Assembly (NCBI GenBank): GCA_003138355.1
Contig: PLFX01000032.1
Span: forward strand, 23,640-87,639
Direction of reading: 5' to 3'
DNA from: Solirubrobacterales bacterium
GTDB taxonomy: Bacteria > Actinomycetota > Thermoleophilia > Solirubrobacterales > Solirubrobacteraceae
DNA: 64,000 nucleotides
This document shows, one piece after another, positions 1 to 12,639 of the stretch (its first letter is position 1; each line of letters starts with the position of its first letter). Both the position numbers and the translations under genes were made by a program. The notes under the pieces are model-generated. The model searched no databases. It saw only the letters and a program-made list of their open reading frames with translations, and had not been told where the DNA came from.

Positions 1-657
1 GTAGAGGCCCTCATCAGGCACGGCATAGATCTGCTGCTCGGTGTCGGGAAGCATGCCGGTGCCGAAGAGCGCGTGTTCTCGCACCAGCACGGGCGGAATC
101 ACAGGCTCGAAGCCCTCTGACACCAGACGATCGATCGCCCAGCGCACGAGCGCGAGCTCGAGCAGGACGAGGTCGCCGCGCAGGTAGGCAAAGCGCGCAC
201 CCGAAACGCGCGCACCGGCCTCGACGTCGATCATCGAGCCCGCCAGCTCGAGGTGGTCGCGAAAGCCCTCGCCGATCCGTGGGTCCCCCACGATCCGCAG
301 CACGCTGTCCTCGAGCGGAGCGTCGGCGAGCGGAGGATTCGGCAACCGGACGAGCGCCTCGTGCAACTCCGCGTCGACCAGCGCGAGCTCGCCTTCGAGC
401 GCCTTCTCGCGGGCGCCGAGCTCGCGCATCCGCGTTATCTGCTCGCTCACGTCGCCGCCATCTCGCTTGGCGGCCCCGATCGCATCGGAGGCGGCGTTCT
501 TCTCGGCACGCAGCGACTCGAGCTCGGGCAGCACGGCGCGCCGGCGCCGATCGAGCTCGATGACCAACTCGAGCGCCTCCTCCAGTTCCGCTCCGCGCCG
601 CGCCAGCGCCGCGCGTACGGCGTCCGGCTGCTCGCGGATCAGAGCGAGGTCGAGTAC
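1..657 (-). CDS. serS: Seryl-tRNA synthetase, N-terminal part (runs off the window start)
   Basis: Minus-strand reading gives VLDLALIREQPDAVRAALARRGAELEEALELVIELDRRRRAVLPELESLRAEKNAASDAIG..., the SerRS N-terminal coiled coil, continuing in frame to position 1. No ATG/GTG/TTG at the expected start (GTA at 657-655). Confidence 0.85.
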
Positions 658-666
658 GGCTCCAGC

Positions 667-1080
667 CTACTGGCCCGAGGGCGCCAGCGTGAGGCTCTTC
701 GGCGCCTCGTAGCCCGCGTAGTGCGCGAGGAACTCGGCGACGGCATGCGCCTGCGCACCGACGACGATGTTCTCGGGCATGATCTGGCCGGAGAAGCCGC
801 CGTTCTCGAGCGCGTAGAGGACGTTCCCCACGGTCTCCTTGCGGTAGTCGAAGTTCGGCGCGTTCGTGCGCAAGCGGCCCTGAATCGAGGTTGCCGAGCC
901 GTTCGCGCCGGCGAGCGACATCGTGTGGCAACCCGAGCAGTGATCAAGAAAGATCACGGCGCCCGCGTGGTAGGGGCTTGTCTTTGCGATGCCAATCCCC
1001 TGCGAGCCGCAGGCGCTGATCGTCGCCGCCGCCGCGCAGGCGACGATGGCGCTAGCAGCGATCTTCCCGGCACGGCCCAT
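667..1080 (-). CDS. c-type cytochrome lipoprotein
   Basis: MGRAGKIAASAIVACAAAATISACGS... signal/lipobox, CSGCH haem motif (CxxCH), distal Met (QIMPENIVV). The listed ORF 667..1398 is an over-extension. Confidence 0.85.
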   Translation of the reverse strand: MGRAGKIAASAIVACAAAATISACGSQGIGIAKTSPYHAGAVIFLDHCSGCHTMSLAGANGSATSIQGRLRTNAPNFDYRKETVGNVLYALENGGFSGQIMPENIVVGAQAHAVAEFLAHYAGYEAPKSLTLAPSGQ

Positions 1081-1102
1081 GCGGGCGCAGATGATACGGA
1101 TA

Positions 1103-1483
1103 ATGACTCCCGCGATGGCGGCGAGACTCCTGGCGGCGCTCCTCTTGGCCCTCGCGCTCGCCGGGTGCGCGCAGTCGAGCGCCACCGACCGCACCGGCCT
1201 GCTGCGCCTGCGAGTCACGGAATACACGATCACGCCCGAGTCGATCACCGTCCCCCGTGGGCTCGTACGGCTACGCGTCACGAACGCTGGGGTGCTCGTG
1301 CACGAGGTCGCGGTGGCAAACGGCGCCGGCCACCTCGTCGGGCAGACGGGCGCGATATTCCCCGGCCACGCCGCCACGACCGCACCGTTCGCACTCACGC
1401 CGGGGAGCTACCGCGTCTACGACCCAGGCGCGAACTACGCCGACCTCGGGGCTTACGGATCGCTTCGCGTGACAGGCAGGTGA
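1103..1483 (+). CDS. Cupredoxin-like secreted lipoprotein
   Basis: MTPAMAARLLAALLLALALAGCAQ lipobox, then a short beta-rich domain (VTEYTITPESITVPRGLVRLRVTNAGVLVHEVAV). Confidence 0.65.
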   Translation: MTPAMAARLLAALLLALALAGCAQSSATDRTGLLRLRVTEYTITPESITVPRGLVRLRVTNAGVLVHEVAVANGAGHLVGQTGAIFPGHAATTAPFALTPGSYRVYDPGANYADLGAYGSLRVTGR

Positions 1484-1485
1484 CG

Positions 1486-2286
1486 ATGGTCTCAAGGCTG
1501 TGGCGGGCGGGACGACGTCGCGCGCAACGCCTGATCCACGGACCCAACCGGACCGACATCCCGCGCGAGCTGTTGCGCGAAGGCGTGTTCTTCCTCGCCG
1601 GGCGCTTTCGCCACACGCTCACGGTGCGCTGGCCCGCCGGAACGTTCGTCGTCTCGACCCGTGACTACGACGTCTCGCGGCGCACCTACGTGTCGGGCCC
1701 CTACGGGCTCGAACGGCTGCTGCGCGTCGGTGGACTCATCGAACTACGCGGGCGCGAGGTGCTGGAGGTCGGCGCGAACATCGGCACGACAACGGTTCCG
1801 TTTGTGACCGTGCTGAACGCCGCGCGGGTTCACGCGTGCGAGCCGATCAGGCGAAACCTCGCGCTCCTCGAGCGCAATGTCGAGCGCAACGGCCTGCGCG
1901 ATCGCGTCACGATCCACGACGTCGCCGTCTCCGATCGCCCGGGGACGCTCAGCTTTTCACTGGCCGACCGCTACTGGGGCTCCAGCCGCGTCGCGGCCGA
2001 GGGCCAACCCGCCAGGGCCACGACGATCGACGCGCTGCTCGCCACGGGACTCTCGCCAGCGCTCGTCTGGATCGACGTCGAAGGACACGAAGCCGCGGTC
2101 CTCGCCGGCGCAAGAACGCTCGGCTCCGTCCCGATCGTGATCGAGCACGACCCGAGCCAACACGCCGACCTGGCAGCGCTGCACGAGGAGATCTCGCGCC
2201 GCGCGGGTCGCCTGATCGACCTGAGCAGCGGCGAGCCGGTCTCCCTCGAGGGCCTCGGCACAACCGACCTGCTCATCCTCCCCTAG
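1486..2286 (+). CDS. FkbM-family methyltransferase
   Basis: VLEVGANIGTTTVPF SAM motif, HACEPIRRNLALLERNVERNG, VWIDVEGHEAAVLAGA. In the ORF track it is fused to a spurious upstream extension (253..2286). Confidence 0.8.
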   Translation: MVSRLWRAGRRRAQRLIHGPNRTDIPRELLREGVFFLAGRFRHTLTVRWPAGTFVVSTRDYDVSRRTYVSGPYGLERLLRVGGLIELRGREVLEVGANIGTTTVPFVTVLNAARVHACEPIRRNLALLERNVERNGLRDRVTIHDVAVSDRPGTLSFSLADRYWGSSRVAAEGQPARATTIDALLATGLSPALVWIDVEGHEAAVLAGARTLGSVPIVIEHDPSQHADLAALHEEISRRAGRLIDLSSGEPVSLEGLGTTDLLILP

Positions 2287-2365
2287 CTGTCCGCCTCGAC
2301 GCGTACCCCGCGCCTCATCAAGCGCGCATTCAGCCTTTCGCAGCCCTGCGGCGCGCGCTCGCAGC

Positions 2366-2821
2366 TCAATAGGTACCCCAAGCCCGCAGGGCGAGAAAGC
2401 AGACAACGAGCGCGGCCAGCGCGACGACGAGCATCTCGCGGCGGAGGATCGCCGTGACGATCTGCTGCTGCTCGGTCGGCGGCAGCGCCCCAACGGCCTG
2501 CGCGTCAGGCAGATCGCGCTGGGTCAGCACATGGTCGGCGGCGAGGATGCGGAACTGCTCGGCGATGAAGCCGATCGCAATCGGCAGCAGCGCGTAAAGG
2601 TAGAAAAGGTCGCTGGAGGCCTTCTCGTTCGCGACGTAGAGGACGCCTGCGAGCACGGCGTAGGCGATCGCCAGCGCCTGCCCCGAGCGTGCGAGCAGCC
2701 AAAAACCGCGACTCGGCTCTGAGCGCGCGCAGCGCAGCAGGCCATAGAGGCCCGCGAAGCCGTTCAGAGCTGCGAGCGCCAGGGCAGCATCCAACGCGAT
2801 GGTCCGGTGCGTCATGCGCAC
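2366..2821 (-). CDS. Hypothetical integral membrane protein
   Basis: 151 aa with several hydrophobic segments; precedes the nuo operon divergently. Confidence 0.55.
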   Translation of the reverse strand: MRMTHRTIALDAALALAALNGFAGLYGLLRCARSEPSRGFWLLARSGQALAIAYAVLAGVLYVANEKASSDLFYLYALLPIAIGFIAEQFRILAADHVLTQRDLPDAQAVGALPPTEQQQIVTAILRREMLVVALAALVVCFLALRAWGTY

Positions 2822-2889
2822 GCTCGGATCGTCCGGTTTGCCACTAAGTAACAGTTCGGCACAAGGTCGAGTGCTAGTGATATAACGGC

Positions 2890-3249
2890 TTGGTGCTGCG
2901 TAGTTACCTGCCAGCGATCGTGTTTCTGGCGCTCGGGGGGATCGTCGGTGGGACCTTCGCCTACCTCAACACGGTGATCGGTCCGCGCCGACGGATCGCG
3001 TCCAAGACGCAACCTTACGAGTGCGGGCTTCCGTCCGAGGTGAAGTACGGGTTCCGCTTCGGAATCAGCTTCTACCTGATCGCGATGCTGTTCATCCTGT
3101 TCGACATCGAGACGATCTTCCTGTATCCGATCGCGGCGGAGCTGCGCGCGTTCGGAGCGTTTGCGCTGTACGAGGCGATCACCTTCGTGGTCCTGCTCTT
3201 CGTCGCGTTCGTCTACGTCTGGCGGCGGGGAGCACTCGATTGGCGGTAG
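2890..3249 (+). CDS. nuoA: NADH-quinone oxidoreductase subunit A
   Basis: [38 protein letters not shown] is NuoA; TTG (or GTG 2893) start. Confidence 0.95.
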   Translation: MVLRSYLPAIVFLALGGIVGGTFAYLNTVIGPRRRIASKTQPYECGLPSEVKYGFRFGISFYLIAMLFILFDIETIFLYPIAAELRAFGAFALYEAITFVVLLFVAFVYVWRRGALDWR

Positions 3250-3881
3250 CGCGCGAACCGCTTGGTTCGCCTGACAGCTTCCGCGCACGGCAGCTGCTTG
3301 CCCGCGACCTGCTGCGCGGGGACCTCGCGGGCCTCGAGCTGGAGCGCGCCGTCGAGCAGTCGGTGCTCACAACGACGCTCGAGAAGGCGGTCGACTGGGC
3401 GCGGTCGAACTCGCTGTTCCCGGCGACCTTCGGTCTCGCCTGCTGCGCGATCGAGATGATGTCGATCGTCGCGGCACGAGTCGACGTGGCGCGCTTCGGC
3501 TTCGAAGCGTTCCGGGCCTCGCCGCGGCAGGCCGACCTGCTGATCCTCTCGGGCCGCGTCTCGATCAAGATGGCGCCCGTCGTGCGGCGGATCTACGACC
3601 AGATGCTCGAGCCGAAGTGGGCGATCGCGATGGGCGCCTGTTCATCTTCGATGGGCGTCTTCAACAACTACGCGATCGTGCCGGCGGACAAGTTCATGCC
3701 GGTCGATGTCCACGTGCCGGGCTGCCCGCCGCGCCCCGAGGCGCTGATGCACGGCATCCTCAAGCTCCGCAAGATGATCCAGGACGACCCTGACCTCGGC
3801 TGGCGTGAGCGCTACGGGGCCGTCGGGACCGAGGAAGTCCCGAGCGGCGTGGACCCGTCGCCGGAGCCCGCCGGTGCCTGA
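3240..3881 (+). CDS. nuoB: NADH-quinone oxidoreductase subunit B
   Basis: [17 protein letters not shown] and [20 protein letters not shown] start overlapping nuoA. Confidence 0.95.
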   Translation: MAVAREPLGSPDSFRARQLLARDLLRGDLAGLELERAVEQSVLTTTLEKAVDWARSNSLFPATFGLACCAIEMMSIVAARVDVARFGFEAFRASPRQADLLILSGRVSIKMAPVVRRIYDQMLEPKWAIAMGACSSSMGVFNNYAIVPADKFMPVDVHVPGCPPRPEALMHGILKLRKMIQDDPDLGWRERYGAVGTEEVPSGVDPSPEPAGA

Positions 3882-4386
3882 CCAGGTCGGACTCGAGCTG
3901 ATCGCGACGGAGCTGGGCGTGGTCGTCCCCGGCAGCGTGCGCGAGACCGCCTTCTTCCGTGGACAAGCGAGCGTGTGGGTCGAGCCGGCTCACGTGCGTG
4001 CCGTTCTCGGTGCGCTGCGCGAGCGCCACGGCTACCGGATGCTGATGAGCGTCCACGGTGTCGACTACTACCCCGAGGAGCCGCGCCTCGGTGTCCACTA
4101 CGAGCTGCTCGACATGGCGCGCGTGGACCGCATCGCGGTGAAGTTGCGCGTGCCGGTGGATCAACCGCAGGTCGAGTCGGTCACTCCCGACTGGCCGACC
4201 GCGAACCACCAGGAGCGCGAGATCTACGACATGTTCGGCGTCGTCTTCGACGGCCACCCCGATCTGCGTCGGATCCTGATGCCGGAGGACTACGAGGGCC
4301 ACCCGCAGCGCCGCGACTTTCCGCTCGGCGGCGAGCCCGTGCTGTTCACCCACAACGATCCGAGCTCGCCGGGGTGGACACGATGA
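3874..4386 (+). CDS. nuoC: NADH-quinone oxidoreductase subunit C
   Basis: [40 protein letters not shown] signature; GTG start. Confidence 0.95.
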   Translation: MPDQVGLELIATELGVVVPGSVRETAFFRGQASVWVEPAHVRAVLGALRERHGYRMLMSVHGVDYYPEEPRLGVHYELLDMARVDRIAVKLRVPVDQPQVESVTPDWPTANHQEREIYDMFGVVFDGHPDLRRILMPEDYEGHPQRRDFPLGGEPVLFTHNDPSSPGWTR

Positions 4387-5633
4387 GCACCAAGAGCGAC
4401 TACCGCCGGATGGAAGGCTCGATCACGCTCGCGCCGCTCTCTGAGCAGATCGGCAGCCAGCGCCTGTCGAGCGAGCTGCTGACGCTCAACTTCGGCCCGC
4501 ATCATCCTGCAACGCACGGCGTGCTGCGACTGCTCGTCACGCTCGACGGCGAGATCGTCCAGGACGTCAAGCCGATCATCGGCTACGTCCACACCGGGAT
4601 CGAGAAGACGGCGGAGGACAAGGCCTACTGGAAGGTGATCCCTGTCGTCGAGCGGATGGACTACCTCGCCTACTACTTCAACGCGCTCGCGTTCTGCGGC
4701 GCCGTCGAGACGTTGCTCGAGTGCGAGGTACCGAAGCGCGCCCAGTATCTGCGCGTGATCCACCTCGAGCTCAATCGCATCATGTCCCACCTCGTCTGGC
4801 TGGGCACGAGCGCCCTTGACCTCGGCGCGATGTCGATGTTCTGGTACTGCTTCCGCGAGCGCGAGCAGATCCTCGATCTGTTCGAGATGTCGTCCGGCCA
4901 GCGCATGCACACGCGCTATTTCCAGGTCGGCGGCGTGATCGAGGACATCCCCATCGGCTTCGCCGAGAAAGTCCGTGAGTTCACGAGGATCATGCCGGGG
5001 CGCGTCGATCAGTACAACGACTTGCTGCGGCGAAACGAGATCCTGCTGCAGCGCCTGCGCGGGACCTGCCCGCTCGATGAGCGGACGCTCCTGGAGCTCG
5101 GCGTCACCGGCCCGCTGCTGCGGGCCGCGGGCAACCCTTGGGACCTGCGTAAGGCTGCGCCCTATTCCTCGTACGAGGACTTCGACTTCAAGATCCCGGT
5201 CGGAACGGTCGGCGACAACTACGACCGCTTCGCGGTGCGGATCGCGGAGATGAAGGAGTCGGTGAAGATCATCGACCAGGCGCTCGACGGGCTGCCCGAG
5301 GGGCCCTACATCACCGAAGACCGGAAGATCGCGCTGCCGCCGCGCCACGAGCTCGCGACCTCGATGGAGGCGCTGATCCACCACTTCAAGCTCGTCACCG
5401 AGGGCTTTCGCGTGCCGCCGGGCGAGGTCTACTACGCGATCGAGTCCCCGCGGGGCGAGCTCGGCTGCTTCGTGCGCTCGGATGGCTCGGCTAAGCCCGC
5501 GCGCGTACACATGCGCGACCCGAGCTTCGTCAACCTCCAGGCGACAGCGCCGATGACCCGCGGCGCCTACATCGCCGACCTGATCGCAACACTCGCGATG
5601 CTCGATCCGATCCTTGGCGGCGTCGACCGATGA
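4383..5633 (+). CDS. nuoD: NADH-quinone oxidoreductase subunit D
   Basis: LNFGPHHPATHGVLRLL, HTGIEKTAEDKAYWK; 417 codons with ATGA overlap with nuoC. Confidence 0.97.
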   Translation: MSTKSDYRRMEGSITLAPLSEQIGSQRLSSELLTLNFGPHHPATHGVLRLLVTLDGEIVQDVKPIIGYVHTGIEKTAEDKAYWKVIPVVERMDYLAYYFNALAFCGAVETLLECEVPKRAQYLRVIHLELNRIMSHLVWLGTSALDLGAMSMFWYCFREREQILDLFEMSSGQRMHTRYFQVGGVIEDIPIGFAEKVREFTRIMPGRVDQYNDLLRRNEILLQRLRGTCPLDERTLLELGVTGPLLRAAGNPWDLRKAAPYSSYEDFDFKIPVGTVGDNYDRFAVRIAEMKESVKIIDQALDGLPEGPYITEDRKIALPPRHELATSMEALIHHFKLVTEGFRVPPGEVYYAIESPRGELGCFVRSDGSAKPARVHMRDPSFVNLQATAPMTRGAYIADLIATLAMLDPILGGVDR

Positions 5634-6300
5634 GCGGCCCGGGCCCCGGCTTCGAGTACATCCAGGAGCTGCAAGGGCGCGCAATCCCCCGCGCCAGCGA
5701 CGGCTCGCGCACGCCCGGCTGGGATCAGCCCGCGGATCTGACGAAGGACCCGGCAGAGATCCCCGATCCCGCGGTGATCCATGTCGCGCCCGCCCTGCGC
5801 GACGAGATCGAGGCGGCGATGGCGCGCTACCCGGACCGCCGCTCGGCGGCACTCCCCGCGCTCAAGGCGGCGCAGCGCTTCCACGGCTGGTGCTCGCCGC
5901 AGGCGATCCTCGAGGCCGCCTGCGTGATGCGCGTCACGCCCGGCTACCTGACCGCTGTCGCAACCTTCTACGACATGTTCGAGCTCGAGCCTAAGGGCAG
6001 GCACAGCGTCTACGTGTGCACGAACATCAGCTGCTCGCTGCGCGGCGCCGACGCGCTCTACGAAGAGATCGCGGCCGCCGCCGGCGAGGACGGGGAGATC
6101 AACGTGCGCCACTTCGAATGCCTCGGCGCCTGCGACATCGCGCCGATGGTCTCGGTCGACAACGTGTACTACGGCCCGCTCGGCAAGGGCGACGCGAAAC
6201 GTCTCGTCGAGGACCTGCGCGCCGGGCGCGAGCCGCTGCCGGAGCTGCGCCTCGCGCTGCGCCGGACCGCCGCCTCCGAGCTGCCCGCGGAGCATGAGCA

Positions 6301-6304
<4 letters not shown>
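5630..6304 (+). CDS. nuoE: NADH-quinone oxidoreductase subunit E
   Basis: VCTNISCSLRGADALYE, ECLGACDIAPMVSVDN [2Fe-2S] motif. Confidence 0.95.
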
Positions 6305-7565
<1,261 letters not shown>

Positions 7566-7566
<1 letters not shown>

Positions 7567-10121
7567 TGCCGCGCCCGCAGCCGAGCGAGATCACCTTCTC
7601 GATCGACGGTCGCGAGGTGAAGGCGCCTGAGGACATGATGCTCGCCGACGCGGCGAAGCTTGGCGACATCGAGATCCCCGTCTTCTGCTACGAGCCGAAG
7701 CTCGGGCCTCCGGTCGGGGCGTGCCGCATGTGCCTCGTCGAGATCGAGGGCATGCCGAAGCTCCAGACAGCCTGCTCGACCGCGGTCAAGGACGGGATGG
7801 TCGTCCACACGCGCTCGGAGCGCGCGCGCGTCGCGCAGGAGGCGGTCGTCGAGTTCCTGCTGATCAACCATCCGCTCGACTGCCCGGTCTGCGACAAGGG
7901 CGGCGAGTGCCCGCTTCAGGACATCACGTTTGGCTGGGGCGGGGGCAAGTCCCGCTTCATCGAGCCGAAGCGTCATTTCCGCAAGCCGCTCGAGCTCTCG
8001 CCGCTGATCGCGATCGACCGCGAGCGCTGCATCCTCTGCTACCGCTGCGTGCGCTACTCGCAGGAGATCCCCGAGGACTACCAGCTCGTGCTGCTCGAGC
8101 GCGGCGCCGAGAGCTTCGTCGGCACCTTCGATGGTCATCCCTACGTCGCGCCCTTCTCGGGCAACATCGTCGAGCTCTGCCCGGTCGGCGCACTTACCTC
8201 GCGGCCGTATCGCTTCCGGGCGCGTCCGTGGGAGATCGAGGACGCTGGGTCGATCTGCACGCTGTGCCCGGCTCAGTGCAATACCCGGCTGACGGTCCGC
8301 GACGAGCGCGTGCTGCGCGTGCTCGACCGCAACCACCCCGAGGTCGACGATGGCTGGCTGTGCGACAAGGGGCGCTTCGCCTACCAGGCGATGCACGTCG
8401 ATGAGCGCATCACCTCGCCGATGATTCGCGACGGCGGCGTCCTACGCGAAGTCGGCTGGGACCGTGCGCTCGCCGAGGCCGTGGGGGCGCTGCGCCGTGG
8501 CGGATCCGCCACAGCGGCGCTTGCCGGCGGCGGTGCGACGAACGAGGAGGGCCTGCTGCTCGGCCGGCTGCTGCGCGAGGTCCTCGGCTCGTCGCATCTT
8601 GACTCGCGCGATGGCGAGGCCGTGAGCCTCCCGCACTGGCGCGCACTGGCAAACCCCAAGCTGGCCGCGCGCGTCTCAGACCTCGAGTTCGCCCATGCCG
8701 TGCTCGTGCTCGACTGCGAGCCGCTTGACGACATGCCGATCCTCGACCTGCGATTGCGCAAGGGCGCGCGGCGCAACGGCGTCAAATTGCTCATCGCCAC
8801 GGAGCGAGCGTCTGCTCTCGACTCGCGCGCGGACGCCGCGATTCGCTTCGCCCCGGGCCGCGGCGCCGAGCTCGCGTGGGCGCTCGCCGCAGCACTGCGT
8901 GGCGAGCCGGTCGATGCCGCGGCGCAGGCGGCCGGCATTGCAACGGATGACCTGCACGCGCTCGCCGACGCACTGCGGGACGCGGGCCGGGAGATCGTGA
9001 TCCTCTACGGCGAGCGCGTGCTCGATGGGGATCCCGGCGCGCTGCTGGCGCTCGCCGACGCGCTCGGGCTGGCCGAACAGGACGGAGGCGGCCTGCTCGG
9101 GGTGCCGGCGGTGGCCAACGGCCGCGGACTGCGCGAGGCTGGGGTCACGCCGAACGCCGGGCCCGGACTCGGTCTGCCGGCGCTGGCGGGCGGTCACGGC
9201 GCACGCGAGATCGCACGGCGCCTCGCCAGTGGCGAGCTGACGGCTCTCTACCTGCTCCAGGTCGACCCGGTGCTCCACTATTCGGACGCCGAGCTGTGGG
9301 AGCGCGCCCTCGCACGGGCAACCACCGTCGTCGCGCACGCCTCGTTCCTCACGCCCGGCCTGCGCGAGCACGCGACGGTCATCTTCCCGGCCGAGACGAG
9401 CCCCGAGAAGGAAGGCACGATCACGCACCCGGACGGGCGCGTGCAGCGGCTGCGCGTGGCCGCCGCCCACGCAGGTGATGTGCGCGCCGAGTGGCGCGTT
9501 CTTGCCGAGATCATCGAACGACTTGGCGGCGCCCCGACGCCGCCCACGGCCCGCGCCCTCAGCGAAGCGCTGTTCGAGGATGTCCCCTTCTACGGTGGCC
9601 TCACGCTCGATGGCCTCGCCGGCCGCGGCCTGCGCTGGCCCGAGCTGCAGGTATCGAACACGCTGAGCGATGCTTACGAGGAGGCGGAGCCGAAGCTGCG
9701 TAAGCCACTGCGCGCAGCCAAGGGCAAGCTCCTGGTCGGCACCTACCGCTCGATCTGGGCGGCGCCCGAGGTGGCGGCCTCGCCGGCGCTCGCGTTCCTC
9801 ACGCCGCGCCAGCGCGTCGAGCTCGCCGCCGCCGACGCCGAGGCGCTTGAACTGCGCCATGACGAGGCGGTCGTCATCTCGGACGGTGAGCGCGAGGTTC
9901 GCGCGCGGGTCGTGCTGCGCGCGGCCGCACCGGCGGGCACAGCGTTCCTCGAGCGCGAGCTCGAGGAGGATGGCGCCAACGTCCTCCGCGGACCGCATGT
10001 GACGATCCGCACGGTGGCCAGCGTGGAGGCGGAAGCGGCAGCCCTGATCGCCGCGGAAGAGGCCCGCGCTGCGGCGGAGACCGAGACGCTCGCGCAAGCG
10101 GAAGCGGAACAGGTCACATGA
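7566..10121 (+). CDS. nuoG: NADH-quinone oxidoreductase subunit G
   Basis: GACRMCLVEIEGMPKLQTACSTAV, NHPLDCPVCDKGGECPLQD, molybdopterin-oxidoreductase-like C-terminus; 852 codons. Confidence 0.96.
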
Positions 10122-11143
10122 GCTTCGCGCTCGTCGATTACTTCGAGCCCTGGTGGATCCAGATCATCAAGGGGATCGTCCTGTTCGCGATCGGCTTGCA
10201 GATCGTGCCGCTCGTGCTGCTCGCCGAGCGCAAGCTTCTGGGGCGCTTCCAGGGCCGCTACGGGCCGAACCGCGTCGGGCCCTACGGCCTGATCCAGCCA
10301 CTCGCGGACATCGTCAAGCTGCTCGGCAAGGAGCAGTCGCGGCCCGAGACCTCGGTCGGCCCGCTCTTCATCGTCGCCCCGGTGATCTCGATCATGACGG
10401 CGGTCGGGACGTTCGCGATCATCCCCTTCGGCGACGCGCCGCACATCTTCGGCACGCGGGTCGGCCTCTACGGCGTCGACGTCTCGATCGGCCCGCTGTA
10501 CATCTTCGCGCTGTCGGCAATTTCCTTCTACGGGCTGATGCTGGGCGGCTGGGCGTCCGGCTCGAAGTACTCGTTCCTCGGCGCGATGCGCGCAGCGGCG
10601 CAACTCATCTCCTATGAGGTCTCGCAGGGCCTGGCGCTCGTCGGCGTCCTGATCACCGCCGGAACGCTGTCGCTCACCCAGATCGTCCACGCCCAGGAGG
10701 GCATGTGGTACATCGTGCCCCAGCTCGCCGGGTTCCTGATCTTCATGGTCGCCGCGTTCGCCGAGACGAACCGCGCGCCGTTCGATCTCGCGGAGGCTGA
10801 CGCCGAGCTCGTCGGCGGCTACAACACCGAGTACGGCGGGGGGCGCTTCGCCTCGTATTACTTCGCCGAGTACCTCAACGTGGTCGTCGTCTCCGGCGTG
10901 GCCACGACGCTCTTCCTCGGGGGCTGGCTGATCCCCGGCTGGCACGGACAGCCCGCCTGGACCGACCCGTTCGTCGTCCTGTTCAAGATGACGCTCTTCA
11001 TCAGCTTCTTCATCTGGATCCGTGCGACGCTGCCGCGCCTGCGCTACGACCAGTTGATGAGCTTCGGCTGGAAGATCCTGCTGCCCCTCGCGACGCTGAA
11101 CACGCTCGCGACGGCAATCATCGTTGTGGCGGTGCACAAGTGA
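10118..11143 (+). CDS. nuoH: NADH-quinone oxidoreductase subunit H
   Basis: [58 protein letters not shown]. Confidence 0.97.
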   Translation: MSFALVDYFEPWWIQIIKGIVLFAIGLQIVPLVLLAERKLLGRFQGRYGPNRVGPYGLIQPLADIVKLLGKEQSRPETSVGPLFIVAPVISIMTAVGTFAIIPFGDAPHIFGTRVGLYGVDVSIGPLYIFALSAISFYGLMLGGWASGSKYSFLGAMRAAAQLISYEVSQGLALVGVLITAGTLSLTQIVHAQEGMWYIVPQLAGFLIFMVAAFAETNRAPFDLAEADAELVGGYNTEYGGGRFASYYFAEYLNVVVVSGVATTLFLGGWLIPGWHGQPAWTDPFVVLFKMTLFISFFIWIRATLPRLRYDQLMSFGWKILLPLATLNTLATAIIVVAVHK

Positions 11144-11688
11144 GACTCGCCGTCGAGCGCTGGGATCCGGGCGAGGATCAGATCGAGGTGCAGCGCGCGC
11201 CCGAGCCGGGTGTCGCCGGCGGCGCGTACCGCGCCTTTGGCGAGACGCTGCGCGGCCTGAAGACGACGTTCGCGCGAGTCATCGAGGGCGTCCACACGAT
11301 CCAGTACCCGGAGCAGAAGGTCGCCGTGTACCCGCGCTTCCGCGGGCGCCACAAGCTCCACCGCTTCGAGGACAGCGACCTCGAGAAGTGCGTTGGCTGC
11401 TCGCTTTGCGCCGCGGCCTGCCCCGCCGACTGCATCCGCGTCGTCGCCGCGGAGAACACGCCGGAGCTGCGCATCTCAGCAGGCGAGCGCTACGCGGCCG
11501 TTTACGAGATCAACATGAGCCGCTGCATCTTCTGCGGCTACTGCGAGGTTGCGTGCCCGTTCGACGCGATCACGATGGGCCACGATTACGAGCTCTCGGA
11601 CTACAACCGCGGCGATTTGATCTTCACCAAGGAGATGCTCCTCGCCGAGCCGCTCGACCAGACGCCGCTGCGCGCGCAGGGCGAATGA
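11140..11688 (+). CDS. nuoI: NADH-quinone oxidoreductase subunit I
   Basis: Two 4Fe-4S motifs [16 protein letters not shown] and [16 protein letters not shown]. Confidence 0.97.
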   Translation: MRLAVERWDPGEDQIEVQRAPEPGVAGGAYRAFGETLRGLKTTFARVIEGVHTIQYPEQKVAVYPRFRGRHKLHRFEDSDLEKCVGCSLCAAACPADCIRVVAAENTPELRISAGERYAAVYEINMSRCIFCGYCEVACPFDAITMGHDYELSDYNRGDLIFTKEMLLAEPLDQTPLRAQGE

Positions 11689-11701
11689 TGGCCGACCGTA
11701 G

Positions 11702-12343
11702 ATGACCTACCTGATCTTCTTCATTGCCGCGATCGGGACGCTCGCGGGGGCGATCGGCGTGATCGCGCTCAAGGACCCCTTCTACTGCGTGCTCGCCCTC
11801 GTCGTCCATCTCATCTCGCTCGCCGTGCTCTTCATGCTGCTGCGCGCCGAGTTCGTCGCCGCGGCGCAGGTCGTTGTCTACGCCGGCGCGGTGATGGTGC
11901 TCTACATCTTCGTCGTCTCCTACATCGGCGGTCAGAACCTCTCGGGGAGCGCGGGGCCCGGCCGTGCCGGAACGCTCGCGGCGTTTGCCTGTGCCGGCGC
12001 GCTGGTCGCGGAGCTCTTCATCGCCGTGCTCGGCACCGGCCTGAAAGCAGTCGGTACGGGCGGCGCGCACGTCGCCGCGGGCTTCGGCAACCCGGAGTCG
12101 ATCGGAACCCTCTTCCTGACCAAGTTCCTCGCCCCGTTTGAGATCGCTTCCTACCTCCTGCTGCTCGCCGCCGTTGGCGCCGTCACGCTCGCGCGCCGGC
12201 GCGGGGGACTCGACGACGGGATCGAGCAGCGGGCGCCGCGCATCAGCGTCGCCGAGTTCATGAGCGCGCGCCCGTACTACACGGGCACCCAGCACGAAAC
12301 GCTCGGCCGGCCCGAGTCGCTGCCGGAGCCGACGCAGCGATGA
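11702..12343 (+). CDS. nuoJ: NADH-quinone oxidoreductase subunit J
   Basis: EFVAAAQVVVYAGAVMVLYIFVVSYIGG. Confidence 0.95.
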   Translation: MTYLIFFIAAIGTLAGAIGVIALKDPFYCVLALVVHLISLAVLFMLLRAEFVAAAQVVVYAGAVMVLYIFVVSYIGGQNLSGSAGPGRAGTLAAFACAGALVAELFIAVLGTGLKAVGTGGAHVAAGFGNPESIGTLFLTKFLAPFEIASYLLLLAAVGAVTLARRRGGLDDGIEQRAPRISVAEFMSARPYYTGTQHETLGRPESLPEPTQR

Positions 12344-12639
12344 CAATCGCCTGGTATCTCGCGGTATCGGCGCTGATCTTCGCGATCGGCGTCGGTGGCG
12401 TCCTCGTGCGCCGCAACCCGCTCGTCGTCCTGCTCTGCCTCGAGTTGATGCTGAACGCGGCAAACCTCGCGCTGATCGGCTTCTCGCGGATGTGGGGCAA
12501 CGACGACGGCCAGATCTTTGCGCTGATCGTGATGGTCGTCGCCGCTTGCGAGGTGACGGTCGGGCTCGGCGTGATCGTTGCGATGCACCGTCACCGCCTG
12601 CCGATCGACGTCGACTCGATGCGGGAGCTCCAGGGATGA
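12340..12639 (+). CDS. nuoK: NADH-quinone oxidoreductase subunit K
   Basis: RRNPLVVLLCLELMLNAANLALIGFSR, VAACEVTVGLGVIVAMHR. Confidence 0.96.
   Translation: MTIAWYLAVSALIFAIGVGGVLVRRNPLVVLLCLELMLNAANLALIGFSRMWGNDDGQIFALIVMVVAACEVTVGLGVIVAMHRHRLPIDVDSMRELQG

Noticed and set aside
667-672. Programmed TAG readthrough creating a cytochrome c-SerRS fusion
   Set aside because: In-frame adjacency is real, but a secreted haem lipoprotein fused to a cytosolic tRNA synthetase is biologically implausible; a rare start or sequence error is simpler.
253-1485. N-terminal 411 codons of the 677-aa ORF 253..2286
   Set aside because: Antisense to serS and cytochrome c; only the FkbM methyltransferase portion from 1486 has protein-like sequence.
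8676-10097. 473-aa minus-strand ORF inside nuoG (also 4290..5852, 6169..7530, 9743..11137)
   Set aside because: Antisense shadow ORFs typical of high-GC coding DNA; composition is Arg/Ala/Glu-rich with no motifs, while the sense strand encodes clear Nuo subunits.
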